From the NCBI GenBank assembly GCA_012513515.1, contig JAAZCA010000005.1, forward strand, positions 29,792-93,791: a stretch of 64,000 nucleotides of DNA. Reading direction: 5' to 3'. The stretch is from Myxococcales bacterium (GTDB lineage: Bacteria > UBA10199 > 2-02-FULL-44-16 > JAAZCA01). This document shows, in pieces, positions 25,840 through 34,712 of the stretch. Below the pieces are notes generated by a model. It was not told the origin of the DNA and searched no databases. It was given only the letters and a program-made list of their open reading frames with translations. The translations under genes and the position numbers were made by a program. Within the stretch, counting starts at the first letter, position 1. Every line of letters starts with the position of its first letter.

Positions 25840-27333
25840 TCATCTTACAAACTTGTTACCCTTGCGCTTCGTAACGGCTGCTGCCTTCTTCACCCTAGCC
25901 TCGTCCTGCTTTTCAGGATTGATTATGGGTTCCAGGTAGAAATCTTCCCTGAGGCGTTCAACCTCTCTGATCCTCATCTGCGCGGGGTCCGTTCCATGAA
26001 CTCGTATTATCGTCGGTCTTATGAAAACCATGAGTTCTGTGTTCTCGGTCTCCTTATCCTTTGACTTGAAAAGATTGCCCAGCACTGGAATCTTATGCAG
26101 ATAGGGCACCCTCCTCCTAGTCAGCGTATCGTGATATCGCGAAAGCCCACCTATGACCGTGGTCTCTCCGTCCTTAACAAGGACCGTTGTGGTTGCGGTG
26201 TTATCGACGATTATCGGGACGCCCTGAATCGACCTTCTAAAATCCGGCGTCGATGTGATGGCCTCGATGTTCAACTTCACATAATCATCCACCGTAATCT
26301 GTGGCGTAACGGTGAGTTCGACGCCGGTTTTGATCTCGTCAAGCCCGCTCGTTCCAGTCGACGTACCCCCGCCTCCGGAAGTGCCTATGTTGACCGTACC
26401 GCTCCCCTGAACTAGCAGAGTTGCACCGCTGCGGATATTGGCGGCCTGACCGTTGGAAGTGACAACCGACGGATCAGAGATAACATAGATGTCGCCCCTT
26501 TGCTCGGCGGCTAGTATCTGAATGTCCAGTTGCGTCTTCTTGAAAAGCGAGCCTATCATGAGCCCGCTCGTAGGATTCGCTACAGGCAGATCGACATTCA
26601 GATTTCGCTGCGAATCAGCCTGACCTACCGATTCCACTCCTCCAAATCGGAATGCCGAGCCATCCCCTCCCCTGGAAGCGCCCCACTGAATGCCCAGCTG
26701 TTGGCCGAAGCTTCTGGTAGCTTCCAAAATCTTCGATTCGATGAGGACTTGGGCATCGCGTATATCGACATCCCCGATGAACCTTCGAATGTTGTCGAAG
26801 TTGGAGATCAGCTCCTTGATAATCAGTGAGTTGGTCCTAGCATCGGCTACCACGGAGCCGCGCGAAGAAAGCAATTTCTGAACCTTTTCCAGCATATCCG
26901 GGGCAGGCGCATAGCGGAGCCTGAAAGTTTCAGTTTTTAGATCCTCGCCGGATTCCTTGAACTGGTCATCTTTGCCGATCCTCACGACCTTGCCCTCGAC
27001 TGCATATTCGAGGTTGTTGGCACGGATTACTGCATTTAGCGCGTCTGCTATTCTGATGTTCCTGAAACTGACATTGACAACTCCTTCTATGCCTTCAGGA
27101 ATGATAATGTTGATGTCGGCAACCCAGGAGAGAAACTGAATAACCTCACGCAGCGACGCCTGACGAAAAGAGACATCGTATCTCTGATTATTTGTAATTC
27201 CGAAAAAGTTCTCAGTAGAAACCCTGCTTATACTACCCGTGTCAACTTCCGGCATGGCTGCGTGCGCAGGCAAGAGTCCCAAAATCCCCATCAGGGCAAC
27301 TGAGAGAACAACAGTAAAAATGTGTCTTCTCAT
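25840..27333 (-). CDS. pilQ: Type IV pilus secretin PilQ
   Basis: Forms the outer-membrane gate through which the pilus passes. The 497-residue protein has a signal peptide ending HAA (MRRHIFTVVLSVALMGIL...), one STN-like domain (FRQASLREVIQFLSWVADINI about 45-65), a secretin N1-like domain (FRLRYAPAPDMLEKVQKLLSSRGSV about 124-148), and the conserved core (VLIESKILEATRSFGQQLGI, GQAANIRSGATLLVQGSG, and VKDGETTVIGGLSRY near 393-407). The N-terminal AMIN domains of longer PilQ proteins are absent. ATG at 27333 has a strong SD (GGGGGA). Last structural gene of the pilMNOPQ cluster. Confidence 0.94.
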   Translation of the reverse strand: MRRHIFTVVLSVALMGILGLLPAHAAMPEVDTGSISRVSTENFFGITNNQRYDVSFRQASLREVIQFLSWVADINIIIPEGIEGVVNVSFRNIRIADALNAVIRANNLEYAVEGKVVRIGKDDQFKESGEDLKTETFRLRYAPAPDMLEKVQKLLSSRGSVVADARTNSLIIKELISNFDNIRRFIGDVDIRDAQVLIESKILEATRSFGQQLGIQWGASRGGDGSAFRFGGVESVGQADSQRNLNVDLPVANPTSGLMIGSLFKKTQLDIQILAAEQRGDIYVISDPSVVTSNGQAANIRSGATLLVQGSGTVNIGTSGGGGTSTGTSGLDEIKTGVELTVTPQITVDDYVKLNIEAITSTPDFRRSIQGVPIIVDNTATTTVLVKDGETTVIGGLSRYHDTLTRRRVPYLHKIPVLGNLFKSKDKETENTELMVFIRPTIIRVHGTDPAQMRIREVERLREDFYLEPIINPEKQDEARVKKAAAVTKRKGNKFVR

Positions 27334-27334
27334 T

Positions 27335-27712
27335 TTATATCCCCCCACCTATACTCAGGATAAATACATCATCAACCCTTCTCAGCCTCACCTTCTCCCT
27401 TTCAATGAGATCGACTCTATAACCGGCTATCCTATCGCCAGGTTTCACCAGATATCCGCTTATCAGGGCGTATGCGTCCTCATCATCGCGATAGACTATC
27501 CCGCTTAACTGAAGTTCCTCGATAGAGAGATCCTCCGCTGAAGATGTTCCGCTTGAGAACGGATCGACATTGGTTTGGGCCGATCCTTCCGATACGCTGC
27601 TGCTGAACTCTTCCCACTGAAAATCGGAAAGCGACTGGGAAAAGGCAACCCCTCCAATTGCCAATACTGCCAAGAAGAGCGCGATGGAAAGATACATTTT
27701 ATTTATCTTCAT
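27335..27712 (-). CDS. pilP: PilP-like periplasmic pilus assembly protein
   Basis: A 125-residue protein linking the inner-membrane PilN/PilO pair with PilQ. It has a signal-like start MKINKMYLSIALFLAVLAIGG, ending near AFS, and a C-terminal beta domain (SIEELQLSGIVYRDDEDAYALISGYLVKPGDRIAGYRVDLI) that matches the PilP core. Classical PilP is a lipoprotein; here the cleavage region has no cysteine. ATG at 27712 has GGAGA 5-6 bases upstream. The stop overlaps the ORF start of pilQ region by a few bases. Confidence 0.85.
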   Translation of the reverse strand: MKINKMYLSIALFLAVLAIGGVAFSQSLSDFQWEEFSSSVSEGSAQTNVDPFSSGTSSAEDLSIEELQLSGIVYRDDEDAYALISGYLVKPGDRIAGYRVDLIEREKVRLRRVDDVFILSIGGGI

Positions 27713-27728
27713 TAAGATCTCCATAAGG

Positions 27729-28316
27729 CTATACTTTCGGAATAAGCAGCACGGTATCCAGAGTGACCTTTAGAACCGTCTCCTTTTCCCCTTCCGAACG
27801 CATCGCAAAAGATTTGACGAGTAGCGGACGCCCGAGGCTTTCTATGGTTCTCAAGTAGTCCCTGATAGCCGTATATTTCCCTTCCATTTCGACAGTGATA
27901 GGAACAGAGCTGAAATTTTTCTCGTCTTTTCTTGCCCCTATTTCAACCTTGATGATCTTGGCTTTGCCGGCAATTTTTCTATTCGCGATCATATCGGCGG
28001 TGGAGTTGAGTTCTTCCGTGAAGTCCACGACCTTTCTCTCGAGGATTTTTTTCACATACGGATCCGTGTTGCTCGGCACCTCGGGTTCGGCAGTTATCGT
28101 TTCCAACTGGCTTCTGGTCGCATCGATCAACTTTCTGGTCGCATCTATCTGCTGCATCTGCCCGGCGAGATCATACTTCATCGCTCTGTTCTTAGCTGAA
28201 GTCGGCTGCCACATGGTTTCCAGAAAGATGACCAAAATCACAACGAGTGCAGCAAGGAATATTATTTTCTCCCTGAGGTTCGGCTCATCGTTCAAATTTA
28301 TTTTTTTTGCTAGCAT
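27729..28316 (-). CDS. pilO: Inner-membrane pilus assembly protein PilO
   Basis: A 195-residue bitopic protein of the PilO family, which pairs with PilN to carry PilP. N-terminal transmembrane segment near residues 17-36 (IIFLAALVVILVIFLE), a coiled-coil region, and the periplasmic C-terminal domain with VPITVEMEGKYTAIRDYLRTIESLGRPLLVKSFAM (near 133-170), the usual PilO signature. It follows pilN by 3 bases. Confidence 0.9.
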   Translation of the reverse strand: MLAKKINLNDEPNLREKIIFLAALVVILVIFLETMWQPTSAKNRAMKYDLAGQMQQIDATRKLIDATRSQLETITAEPEVPSNTDPYVKKILERKVVDFTEELNSTADMIANRKIAGKAKIIKVEIGARKDEKNFSSVPITVEMEGKYTAIRDYLRTIESLGRPLLVKSFAMRSEGEKETVLKVTLDTVLLIPKV

Positions 28317-28319
28317 GGT

Positions 28320-28889
28320 TCAGTAATCCACCCTGGTTGGATAAGTGTCTATTTCATATCTTATGTTTCCGCTCCCGTCCGGAGAGAGATTCGAACTTAT
28401 CAGCGATGTCCCAGTGAACATCTCATGGGACTCCAGCTGAAGTATCATCGATCTGAGGCTGCTCTGCGTCTTGGCATGGCCGTTGATCCTGAGCATATTG
28501 TTGCCATCGGCGTCCTTTACGACGTTTACAGAGTCCAGCCAAACCTTAGGAGGAAGGCTCCTGGTGAGAGCATTTAAAACTGCTGACCATCTCGGTCTAT
28601 TCTGAACCATAGAAGAAAGATCCTCCTTGGCCGAAATTCCTATGTTTCTTCGGCTAACCTTCTGAATCCTGGAGAGGTTCTCTTCCTTTTCGGCCTCTAT
28701 CAACATCGCCTTCTCCTTCGCACTGGCGAGGGAGCGGCCCAAGTAGTAGTATCTGGCAAACTGAAGCCCGTGCATCAAAAGCAAAAAAACGCACCATCCT
28801 CCCAAAGCGATGAGCATCGTCTTGTAGGTAAAACCCTTCCGGCTCTGAGCCAAAAAATTCATCCGGTGCAATGTGTCTATATCAGCCAT
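28320..28889 (-). CDS. pilN: Inner-membrane pilus assembly protein PilN
   Basis: A 189-residue PilN-family protein; its cytoplasmic N-terminus binds PilM. The start MADIDTLHRMNFLAQSR is followed by a transmembrane segment near 27-46, a helical linker, and the periplasmic domain with SAVLNALTRSLPPKVWLDSVNV (near 103-124) and RSMILQLESHEMFTGTSLIS (near 146-165). It is placed between pilM and pilO with short spacers. Confidence 0.9.
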   Translation of the reverse strand: MADIDTLHRMNFLAQSRKGFTYKTMLIALGGWCVFLLLMHGLQFARYYYLGRSLASAKEKAMLIEAEKEENLSRIQKVSRRNIGISAKEDLSSMVQNRPRWSAVLNALTRSLPPKVWLDSVNVVKDADGNNMLRINGHAKTQSSLRSMILQLESHEMFTGTSLISSNLSPDGSGNIRYEIDTYPTRVDY

Positions 28890-28895
28890 TTTCCC

Positions 28896-30002
28896 TCACG
28901 GCAAAGCCAAGCCAACAGCAGCTACATAGGATGGGGCCTCATCCAAGATAGAGCCCTGTAGAATATCCGGCGGACAGAGGGCTACAAATGGATTGCAGGC
29001 CTTGGCCTTATGCCCAAGCGTCCTCTCGATATGCCTTACAAGCCCCGGGTAGCGCACGCCGATGTCGCAAACATGTATAAGATCAACCTGTTCAACATCG
29101 TACTGGATACAAAATGCATCAATGGATCTCTGAATCTCTATTACGAAGTTGCTGTAGAAATGAGTCATCGATGCCATGAACCTCGAATTGAAATCCCCCT
29201 CGGCGACCTTGGCCCATTCTTCTGAAGAGGAATCGGACGGAGACTGTTTAATCCAAAGCGCCAACATCTCCTCGATCTTAGTCTCCGGAACTCCGACGTC
29301 GCGGACGAGGTTCTTCTTCAAGGTGCCCTGACACATATTTGGAAGCGGGCGCGAAAAAAGAAGCTCGCTCCCCTTCATCACAGTGAAAATTGATATGCTT
29401 TCACCATACACGACACAGACATGATATTTGTCGTCATTCAAAACACCGTTGAGGGTGAAGGCTGCAAGGATGGCTGTAGCAGCCGGTTCGAGCGACACGA
29501 GCTTCAACCCGAGCGCTTTTACCCTCTCAGCATAGTTCGCTATGGCTTTTCGGGAAACACCAAATGCCATGACCGCAATCTTCCCCTCTTCAGGAATTTC
29601 CTGTAGCGGGCTGAAGCCGACGACATATTCCTCTATCGGCACCTCTATGTTTTCTCTGAAATTCCATCTGATGGCCTCCCTGACGTCGCCGTCGGGCATC
29701 TTCGGGAATACCATCCTCCGGATTTTAAGGCTGGGATCCTCGACGTTGACGGCCACCTTCTGCAAGCCGCCGCCGACCCTCGCCACAGCTCTGACGAAGT
29801 CTCTCTGTTGCTCGATGGTTGGCTGCGCGAGATTGAAGGCCACCCTCTCAAAGGCCTCCAGTTTGAAAACTCCCTGGGGGCTCTTTGCCAGCCGGACGAT
29901 GCGGGCCTCGCTCCCCTCGAGGTGAATCCCAAGCCTCTCAGGTTTTTTATGCAAGAGAGCCCGCGCCTTCTTCACAATATCTTTGTAGTTCAATTTTTTC
30001 AC
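28896..30002 (-). CDS. pilM: Actin-like pilus assembly protein PilM
   Basis: A 368-residue cytoplasmic actin-fold protein; it recruits PilN and is part of the inner-membrane platform. Visible are a beta-strand start ERLGIHLEGSEARIVRLA (22-39), VNVEDPSLKIRRMVFPKMPDGDVREAIRWN (near 84-113) and ALGLKLVSLEPAATAILAAF (near 164-183). The classical GIDIGS motif is weak (LGIHLEGSEA), so nucleotide binding may be reduced. It starts at the stop of the upstream TPR gene (1-base overlap). Confidence 0.88.
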   Translation of the reverse strand: MKKLNYKDIVKKARALLHKKPERLGIHLEGSEARIVRLAKSPQGVFKLEAFERVAFNLAQPTIEQQRDFVRAVARVGGGLQKVAVNVEDPSLKIRRMVFPKMPDGDVREAIRWNFRENIEVPIEEYVVGFSPLQEIPEEGKIAVMAFGVSRKAIANYAERVKALGLKLVSLEPAATAILAAFTLNGVLNDDKYHVCVVYGESISIFTVMKGSELLFSRPLPNMCQGTLKKNLVRDVGVPETKIEEMLALWIKQSPSDSSSEEWAKVAEGDFNSRFMASMTHFYSNFVIEIQRSIDAFCIQYDVEQVDLIHVCDIGVRYPGLVRHIERTLGHKAKACNPFVALCPPDILQGSILDEAPSYVAAVGLALP

Positions 30003-30718
30003 TATTCGAGATCCATCAGCCGACTGCGTACGGAATCAATTACATTTCCTGGGAAATTCCCGCCTACGCTCAAAAACCTTTTGTAGTATTCCGCGGCCTT
30101 AGCCTTGTCGCCACGCACATCGTATAGGAACGCCAAGTTAAAGTTTGCCTCAGGATACGCGGGGGAAACTTTCAAGGCCTTTGTAAAATAATCGATTGCA
30201 GAGGTGTTGTTACCCAACTGCATATCAAGAACTGCAACATTGTTGAGTGCCTCCATGTAGTCGGCTTTGAGTTCTATCGCTTGCATATAATATTCCCTGG
30301 CCTTTTCATCGTTGCCGCGTTTCTTCTCGACCATGCCCAGGTTATTCCAAATCTCCGGGTCGCCTTTCTGCAGATTCAGCGCAGCTGAAAGATTGCTCCA
30401 AGCCGCGTTGTAGTCACCGTTCCTGTATGATTCGATCGACCTTTTCTTGAGAAGAGCGACATCGGATTCCTGAGGCTGTTGAGCTTCGGTAGTCGGCTGC
30501 CTCGGCGCAACTGCAGCAACATCGCCGGGTTTCGGTTTAAGGCGCAGATAGGCGAATATCCCAACCGAGATGGCAAGCAGAATGGCTAGAACTACCGTCC
30601 TCTTAGAAAAGCGGTTCTTCGATAATTCGGCGGCCCCCTCGATACTCGAAACGCCGGAACCGATAGAATCCTTCTGGGCTTCCTGCGCCTTCTTCAACGC
30701 TTCATGAATCAGAGACAT
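30002..30718 (-). CDS. TPR protein with one membrane segment, GspB/ExeB-like start
   Basis: A 238-residue protein. It begins MSLIHEALKKAQEAQK, an amphipathic start shared with ExeB/GspB-type partners of ExeA. After that come a transmembrane segment near 42-60 (VVLAILLAISVGIFAYL), a proline/glutamine-rich linker, and four or so TPR motifs (SYRNGDYNAAWSNLSAALNL to PAYPEANFNLAFLYDVRGDK, about 95-215). ATG at 30718 has GGGGGAG upstream. It lies between the ExeA-like ATPase and pilM, which suggests an accessory role in pilus or secretin assembly. Confidence 0.8.
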   Translation of the reverse strand: MSLIHEALKKAQEAQKDSIGSGVSSIEGAAELSKNRFSKRTVVLAILLAISVGIFAYLRLKPKPGDVAAVAPRQPTTEAQQPQESDVALLKKRSIESYRNGDYNAAWSNLSAALNLQKGDPEIWNNLGMVEKKRGNDEKAREYYMQAIELKADYMEALNNVAVLDMQLGNNTSAIDYFTKALKVSPAYPEANFNLAFLYDVRGDKAKAAEYYKRFLSVGGNFPGNVIDSVRSRLMDLE

Positions 30719-30732
30719 CTGCTCCCCCAAAA

Positions 30733-31587
30733 TTAAGCGGACATTACAAGTCTTTTGATCATCGCCCACGGCGAGACGCGCTCCCTGCCCCGCCAGTCGA
30801 TGAGAGCCGTCTTCACATCATCCCTTGCAACTATGTACTGTCCCTTCACATATGCCGACATCAGCGCCTTGTCGCAAACTATGTTGATTAGGCGCGGATA
30901 CCCCTTCGTCTCTTTGTGGATCAGCTTGTACGACGCCGGCTCAAAGAAGAGCTTTCCTCCTCCGCCGGCGATGGAGATCCTGTGATTTATATAACGCATC
31001 ATCTCGGTCTGCGTCAGCGCCGTAAGATGAAACCTCGTTGTGATTCTCTGATCGAGCTGTCTAAGCTCGTGCGTCTTCAGTTTTTTGAGAAGTTCAGGCT
31101 GACCGACTAAAAGTATCTGCAGAAGTTTCGTCGAAGCAGTCTCGAGGTTGGTCAGCATTCTGATCATCTCAAGCGCCTCAATGGAAAGATTTTGCGCTTC
31201 GTCGATGACGACGAGGGCATTTCTCCCCTCTGCATGCATCTTCAGTAGAAAGTTGTTAAGCCCTTCGATCTGTTTCTGAGGCGAGTTGTAGCGGATATTG
31301 AGGCCGAAGTCCTTCGTGATCGACTTCAAAAGCTCTTCCACAGAAAGAAGCGGATTTATCAAAAGCGCCGTGGCCATGGATGGATCCAGGCGCGCCATCA
31401 AAACACGGGACATCAAGGTCTTTCCGGTACCGACCTCCCCGGTCAACATGGAAAAACCGTTGCGGTTGTTTATGCCGTAGATGATCGTATCAAGAGCCTG
31501 CTCGTACTGTTTGCCCATGAAAAGATATTGGATATCCGGGGTTATCGAAAAGGGCTTATCGGATAAACCAAAGAAATTCAAATACAT
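30733..31587 (-). CDS. ExeA/GspA-like AAA ATPase
   Basis: A 284-residue AAA+ ATPase. Motifs: MYLNFFGLSDKPFSITPD at the start, Walker A GEVGTGKTL (near 46-54), Walker B VVIDEAQN (near 122-129) and QITTRF/ETKGYPRLINIVCD (sensor regions near 180 and 229). In Aeromonas, ExeA and ExeB help insert the secretin through peptidoglycan; this gene, followed by a TPR/ExeB-like gene and pilMNOPQ, likely does the same for PilQ. The peptidoglycan-binding domain of full-length ExeA is absent. Confidence 0.88.
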   Translation of the reverse strand: MYLNFFGLSDKPFSITPDIQYLFMGKQYEQALDTIIYGINNRNGFSMLTGEVGTGKTLMSRVLMARLDPSMATALLINPLLSVEELLKSITKDFGLNIRYNSPQKQIEGLNNFLLKMHAEGRNALVVIDEAQNLSIEALEMIRMLTNLETASTKLLQILLVGQPELLKKLKTHELRQLDQRITTRFHLTALTQTEMMRYINHRISIAGGGGKLFFEPASYKLIHKETKGYPRLINIVCDKALMSAYVKGQYIVARDDVKTALIDWRGRERVSPWAMIKRLVMSA

Positions 31588-31611
31588 AGACCCTCCCTTT
31601 GACAGCGGCAG

Positions 31612-31639
31612 TCTATACTTTTTTCATCCTTTTTGCAAA
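31612..31639 (-). promoter_or_regulatory. Possible promoter of the ExeA-like/pilMNOPQ operon
   Basis: On the minus strand: -35 TTTGCA (31634-31639), 16-base spacer, -10 TATAGA (31612-31617). The leader then has GGGAGG just before the ATG at 31587. Confidence 0.35.
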
Positions 31640-31686
31640 GAAAATTGTAATGAATTCAGGGGATTACCTACAGATCTGCACAGCTA

Positions 31687-33198
31687 CTACGGGCAATAGG
31701 TCGGGGCGGTCAGGCTGGTTCCGTCGAACATGGTAAATGTATGCGTAAAACAGCCGTTATTTGGGGGATTGTTGAACTGATAGCGGTCCACCGTCGCGGT
31801 TGACCCCCCCCCGATATAGACATCGGTGACATCCGCATCGACGTCATTGTTCGTGGTCTGATTCCAGATAGTAACCCCGTTTACCACTATGCCTGTGAGT
31901 CGGCGCTGCCCCGGAAGACCGGTCCATTTGGTCCTTATTCTGTCGATAACGATTCCGGCCGGACAGGTATTTACCCAGCTCTGCCCTATGAGACCTTTGT
32001 CGCTGACCCTCATTCCAGAGGTATGTACCGAAAGGCAGGATGCCATATCCTGCGCATAGAAATTCACCGGAACGGTGAGTTCGCTGTTGTCCCTCATGAT
32101 GTAGGTCACCGAAAAGTTTCTTCCCACTATGCTGTCATTAAAGGTTATGTAGTTCTGTGGGAAACTCTGACCTGGAGAGAATAGAAGTGGGTTGAAAAAA
32201 TTTGCCAGAGTCCCGCTGGGAGCGATTCCGAACCATCTCCAAGCTCCATTTATAAAAATATTGCTCATCGTTATGATAGGTGCCGCCGGAAGCCAGGAAA
32301 GGCGCATCGCCTTTATCCCTATGGAGGTCGGTGGAGAACAGGCGTTAGTGAGCGTTCCTCCTATAATGCGGGTATTATTTGTGAAACCAGGATATGCCGC
32401 CGAGAGATCCGCCTCGAGGCATGCAGCCTCGTTATCGGCGTGAAACTGGTAGAATACATTTTTCGAAGAACCATCGCTCATCGTGTACAGGACGTTGAAA
32501 TTTTGCGTCGGCAGCTCGGTGCTGAACCGTATTCTGGTCTGAGGAACAGAGGAACAGGAATTTATCGTGTAATCCGTTATGTCGATTGGCGTGCCGGGGG
32601 GTGCGCCAGGGGAATAATTCTGATAAACACTTGTGCCGCCAAGTGCAATTATAACTGTATTATCTCCGCTGAGCGGAGTCCAGCTCACAGTCATAGAGGC
32701 GATCGTTATGCTATTGGAGCAGGTGTTTTTGAGAACAGCACCGACTATTTCATAGGGCCACCAAATCGTGTTCATCGCAGCCCCTGAGATATCAACCTGC
32801 AGGCAGTCCGACATATTGCCGCCGGAGATTGGACCCTGAATCGAAAAACTCGGATTGGAACTCCCGAACATAGCGCTGACATCCGCGGTGCTGGTCAGTT
32901 TACCCGTGGCATCGTCGTATGCTACCGTAAAACGACCGGAACCAAGATAACGCACGTCGCCATCCGGATTTATTCCGTCATCGAGCCTCTTTAAGGCGTA
33001 CTCCATCCCCGCATGAACAAGATCAAATGACTGTTCGGAGACGAGGTCATTGGTCCTTGCAATGGATCCTGTTGCAACCATGTGGGTGACGACCCCTCCC
33101 ATCAGAGACAGGATGGCTATGATGATAAAGACCGCCACGATAGCGACGCCGGAGTTTGACCCTAATTTCGAAAATTTAATTTTTGGAAAATGAGACAT
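31687..33198 (-). CDS. PilX-like minor pilin with three copies of a cysteine-bracketed domain
   Basis: A 503-residue envelope protein. The N-terminus is that of PilX-type pilins: short basic leader, then SGVAIVAVFIIIAILSLMGG (17-36) and a helix to about residue 75. After a spacer come three tandem repeats at about 132-258, 260-387 and 388-503. Each begins C-L-x-x-[DH], has a second Cys 24-28 residues later, then an [SK]W motif and an [FV]xxxYxMxD[GN][ST]-like strand. A single copy occurs in the paralogue at 34713-35414. I do not recognise the domain. It is the last gene of the pilin cassette and overlaps PilW (33176-33685) by 23 bases. Probable role: tip adhesin or tip scaffold of the pilus. 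Confidence 0.75.
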   Translation of the reverse strand: MSHFPKIKFSKLGSNSGVAIVAVFIIIAILSLMGGVVTHMVATGSIARTNDLVSEQSFDLVHAGMEYALKRLDDGINPDGDVRYLGSGRFTVAYDDATGKLTSTADVSAMFGSSNPSFSIQGPISGGNMSDCLQVDISGAAMNTIWWPYEIVGAVLKNTCSNSITIASMTVSWTPLSGDNTVIIALGGTSVYQNYSPGAPPGTPIDITDYTINSCSSVPQTRIRFSTELPTQNFNVLYTMSDGSSKNVFYQFHADNEAACLEADLSAAYPGFTNNTRIIGGTLTNACSPPTSIGIKAMRLSWLPAAPIITMSNIFINGAWRWFGIAPSGTLANFFNPLLFSPGQSFPQNYITFNDSIVGRNFSVTYIMRDNSELTVPVNFYAQDMASCLSVHTSGMRVSDKGLIGQSWVNTCPAGIVIDRIRTKWTGLPGQRRLTGIVVNGVTIWNQTTNNDVDADVTDVYIGGGSTATVDRYQFNNPPNNGCFTHTFTMFDGTSLTAPTYCP

Positions 33199-33685
33199 AA
33201 TATCTGTTCCTCAGGTATATGCCGCTGGAAGTCTCAACCACTCCGTGCGCAGATGAACTGACTTTGACAGAAATCCCTATCCTGTAAACCTTAGTAGGAT
33301 TCGATGTTGAAACGCCGCCAGAGGTATAGTATGAGAATCCGCTGCCCGGCGCCAAATCCGAGGCAAGCTGTTTTCCATTTCTCAAAAGGTCCACACCTGA
33401 AATTTGGTAAGCGACCTGATTGCCGAGCGCATTTTTAAAAGTGATACTGCTGGATGATATCGAAGAGATATCAGCTGCCGGGTTGGCTATTCCCCTGAGT
33501 TCATTGCTCATGATATTTACAGCAAGCCTCGCCCCCTGCAGAGCTTCACGCCTCTCCGTAACAAGGCTGAACGAATCCATTCCAGAAATTAAAATTCTCC
33601 CCATTACGAGAGAGATCGCGGCTATGATGATCATAGTCAGCAATATCTCGACCAGCGTAAATCCTTTGCGCGATTTGATTTTCAC
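33176..33685 (-). CDS. PilW-like minor prepilin, second cassette
   Basis: A 169-residue type IV prepilin. Leader MKIKSRKG, then FTLVEILLTMIIIAAISLVMG (8-30) with the prepilin-peptidase cleavage point Gly-Phe and Glu+5. The C-terminal part is Ser/Gly-rich and lacks disulfide-forming cysteines. The gene order FimT, PilV, PilW, PilX marks it as the PilW-type member. A paralogue stands at 35428-35952. Confidence 0.85.
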   Translation of the reverse strand: MKIKSRKGFTLVEILLTMIIIAAISLVMGRILISGMDSFSLVTERREALQGARLAVNIMSNELRGIANPAADISSISSSSITFKNALGNQVAYQISGVDLLRNGKQLASDLAPGSGFSYYTSGGVSTSNPTKVYRIGISVKVSSSAHGVVETSSGIYLRNRYYVSFSKN

Positions 33686-33701
33686 AAAAAGCTCTCCAAC
33701 T

Positions 33702-34163
33702 TCATGGACAAGGGGAAAATCCCCCGCCCCCTGAAACCTCAGATGGAACCATATCTGTCACAAGCGTTGTAAGGGTCACCGCCTCCCCCGCACTTCCTCC
33801 CCAGGATGTAGTGACCTGAACTTTTTTATAACCCGTGTCTATCACAGACTGGGACATATCAGACGGATTCACGTAATTTACATTTACCGAACGTGAAAAC
33901 TGCCACGAACCGGAATTCACCGATGATGCACCCTGCGACACGACTGACGCATATCCAGATGATCCGCCATCGGCCTTGGCCTGCACGATCTCTTCCATTT
34001 TCTCCCTGGAGAGCTTTACCGCAACTACCGTTAGGTCGGCCTTTAAAGCCTCTTGCGTAAGGTTGCCGAATAAATATCCAAATCCGAAAAATGCTATGCC
34101 GACCACGACCATTATCAATACCGATTCCAGGAGAGAAAAACCTTTTGCGTTCCTAAAATTCAT
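33702..34163 (-). CDS. PilV-like minor prepilin, second cassette
   Basis: A 153-residue prepilin: MNFRNAKG leader, then FSLLESVLIMVVVGIAFFGFG. The later part, LSREKMEEIVQAKADGG and DTGYKKVQVTTSWGGSAGEAVTLTTLV, resembles the PilV-like paralogue at 35960-36370. ATG at 34163 is chosen because AAAGGATC lies 6 bases upstream and the leader length fits a prepilin; longer in-frame starts exist. Confidence 0.82.
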   Translation of the reverse strand: MNFRNAKGFSLLESVLIMVVVGIAFFGFGYLFGNLTQEALKADLTVVAVKLSREKMEEIVQAKADGGSSGYASVVSQGASSVNSGSWQFSRSVNVNYVNPSDMSQSVIDTGYKKVQVTTSWGGSAGEAVTLTTLVTDMVPSEVSGGGGFSPCP

Positions 34164-34229
34164 ACGAGATCCTTTTTTCATTCTTTCATTTTCCCGTACC
34201 GGCAAGCGAGATAGCCGCATAATTTTTCT

Positions 34230-34697
34230 TCATGGAGAAGAGGTCGTGACAAATCCGGTCTCGGATCTCACCGTTATCACCTTCGTTACGCCTGACTGGG
34301 TGAGGACTATAGTAGAATCGGAAGCGATATCCGGAACTCCCACTGAATTAAAGGTTATGGTCGGAGGAGAGCCGACAAAAACGACGGGTGAAATGTCGAT
34401 CAGCAAGCTGCCGGAACCCAGAGGATCTTTTGCGGGAGATCCTGGAATCCCTTCGAATATCTCATAATTCGCGGAGTCTATCGCGCGAAAACCGTAGGTG
34501 GAACCATGAGTCATGGCAAAATCCTGCGCCAATTGAATGTTGGACTGGAGCTTCCTGGCTATCGCATCGAGATCGGCGGCTGGAACATCGAAGGCTACTA
34601 CGGCCGCTACCGCCATGATCCCCAAAAGAACCATGACCGCAACGAGCTCGACTATAGTAAAACCCCCGCACCCCTTGTGTTTGGATCCGAACTTCAT
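34230..34697 (-). CDS. FimT/GspH-like minor prepilin, second cassette
   Basis: A 155-residue pseudopilin. Leader MKFGSKHKGCGG, then FTIVELVAVMVLLGIMAVAAV. The globular part (IQLAQDFAMTHGSTYGFRAI, NYEIFEGIPGSPAKDPL) matches the GspH/FimT fold and closely resembles the gene at 36367-36870. It opens the second minor-pilin cassette after the short PilX-like gene. Confidence 0.85.
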   Translation of the reverse strand: MKFGSKHKGCGGFTIVELVAVMVLLGIMAVAAVVAFDVPAADLDAIARKLQSNIQLAQDFAMTHGSTYGFRAIDSANYEIFEGIPGSPAKDPLGSGSLLIDISPVVFVGSPPTITFNSVGVPDIASDSTIVLTQSGVTKVITVRSETGFVTTSSP

Positions 34698-34712
34698 AAC
34701 CGCCCCCAAAAA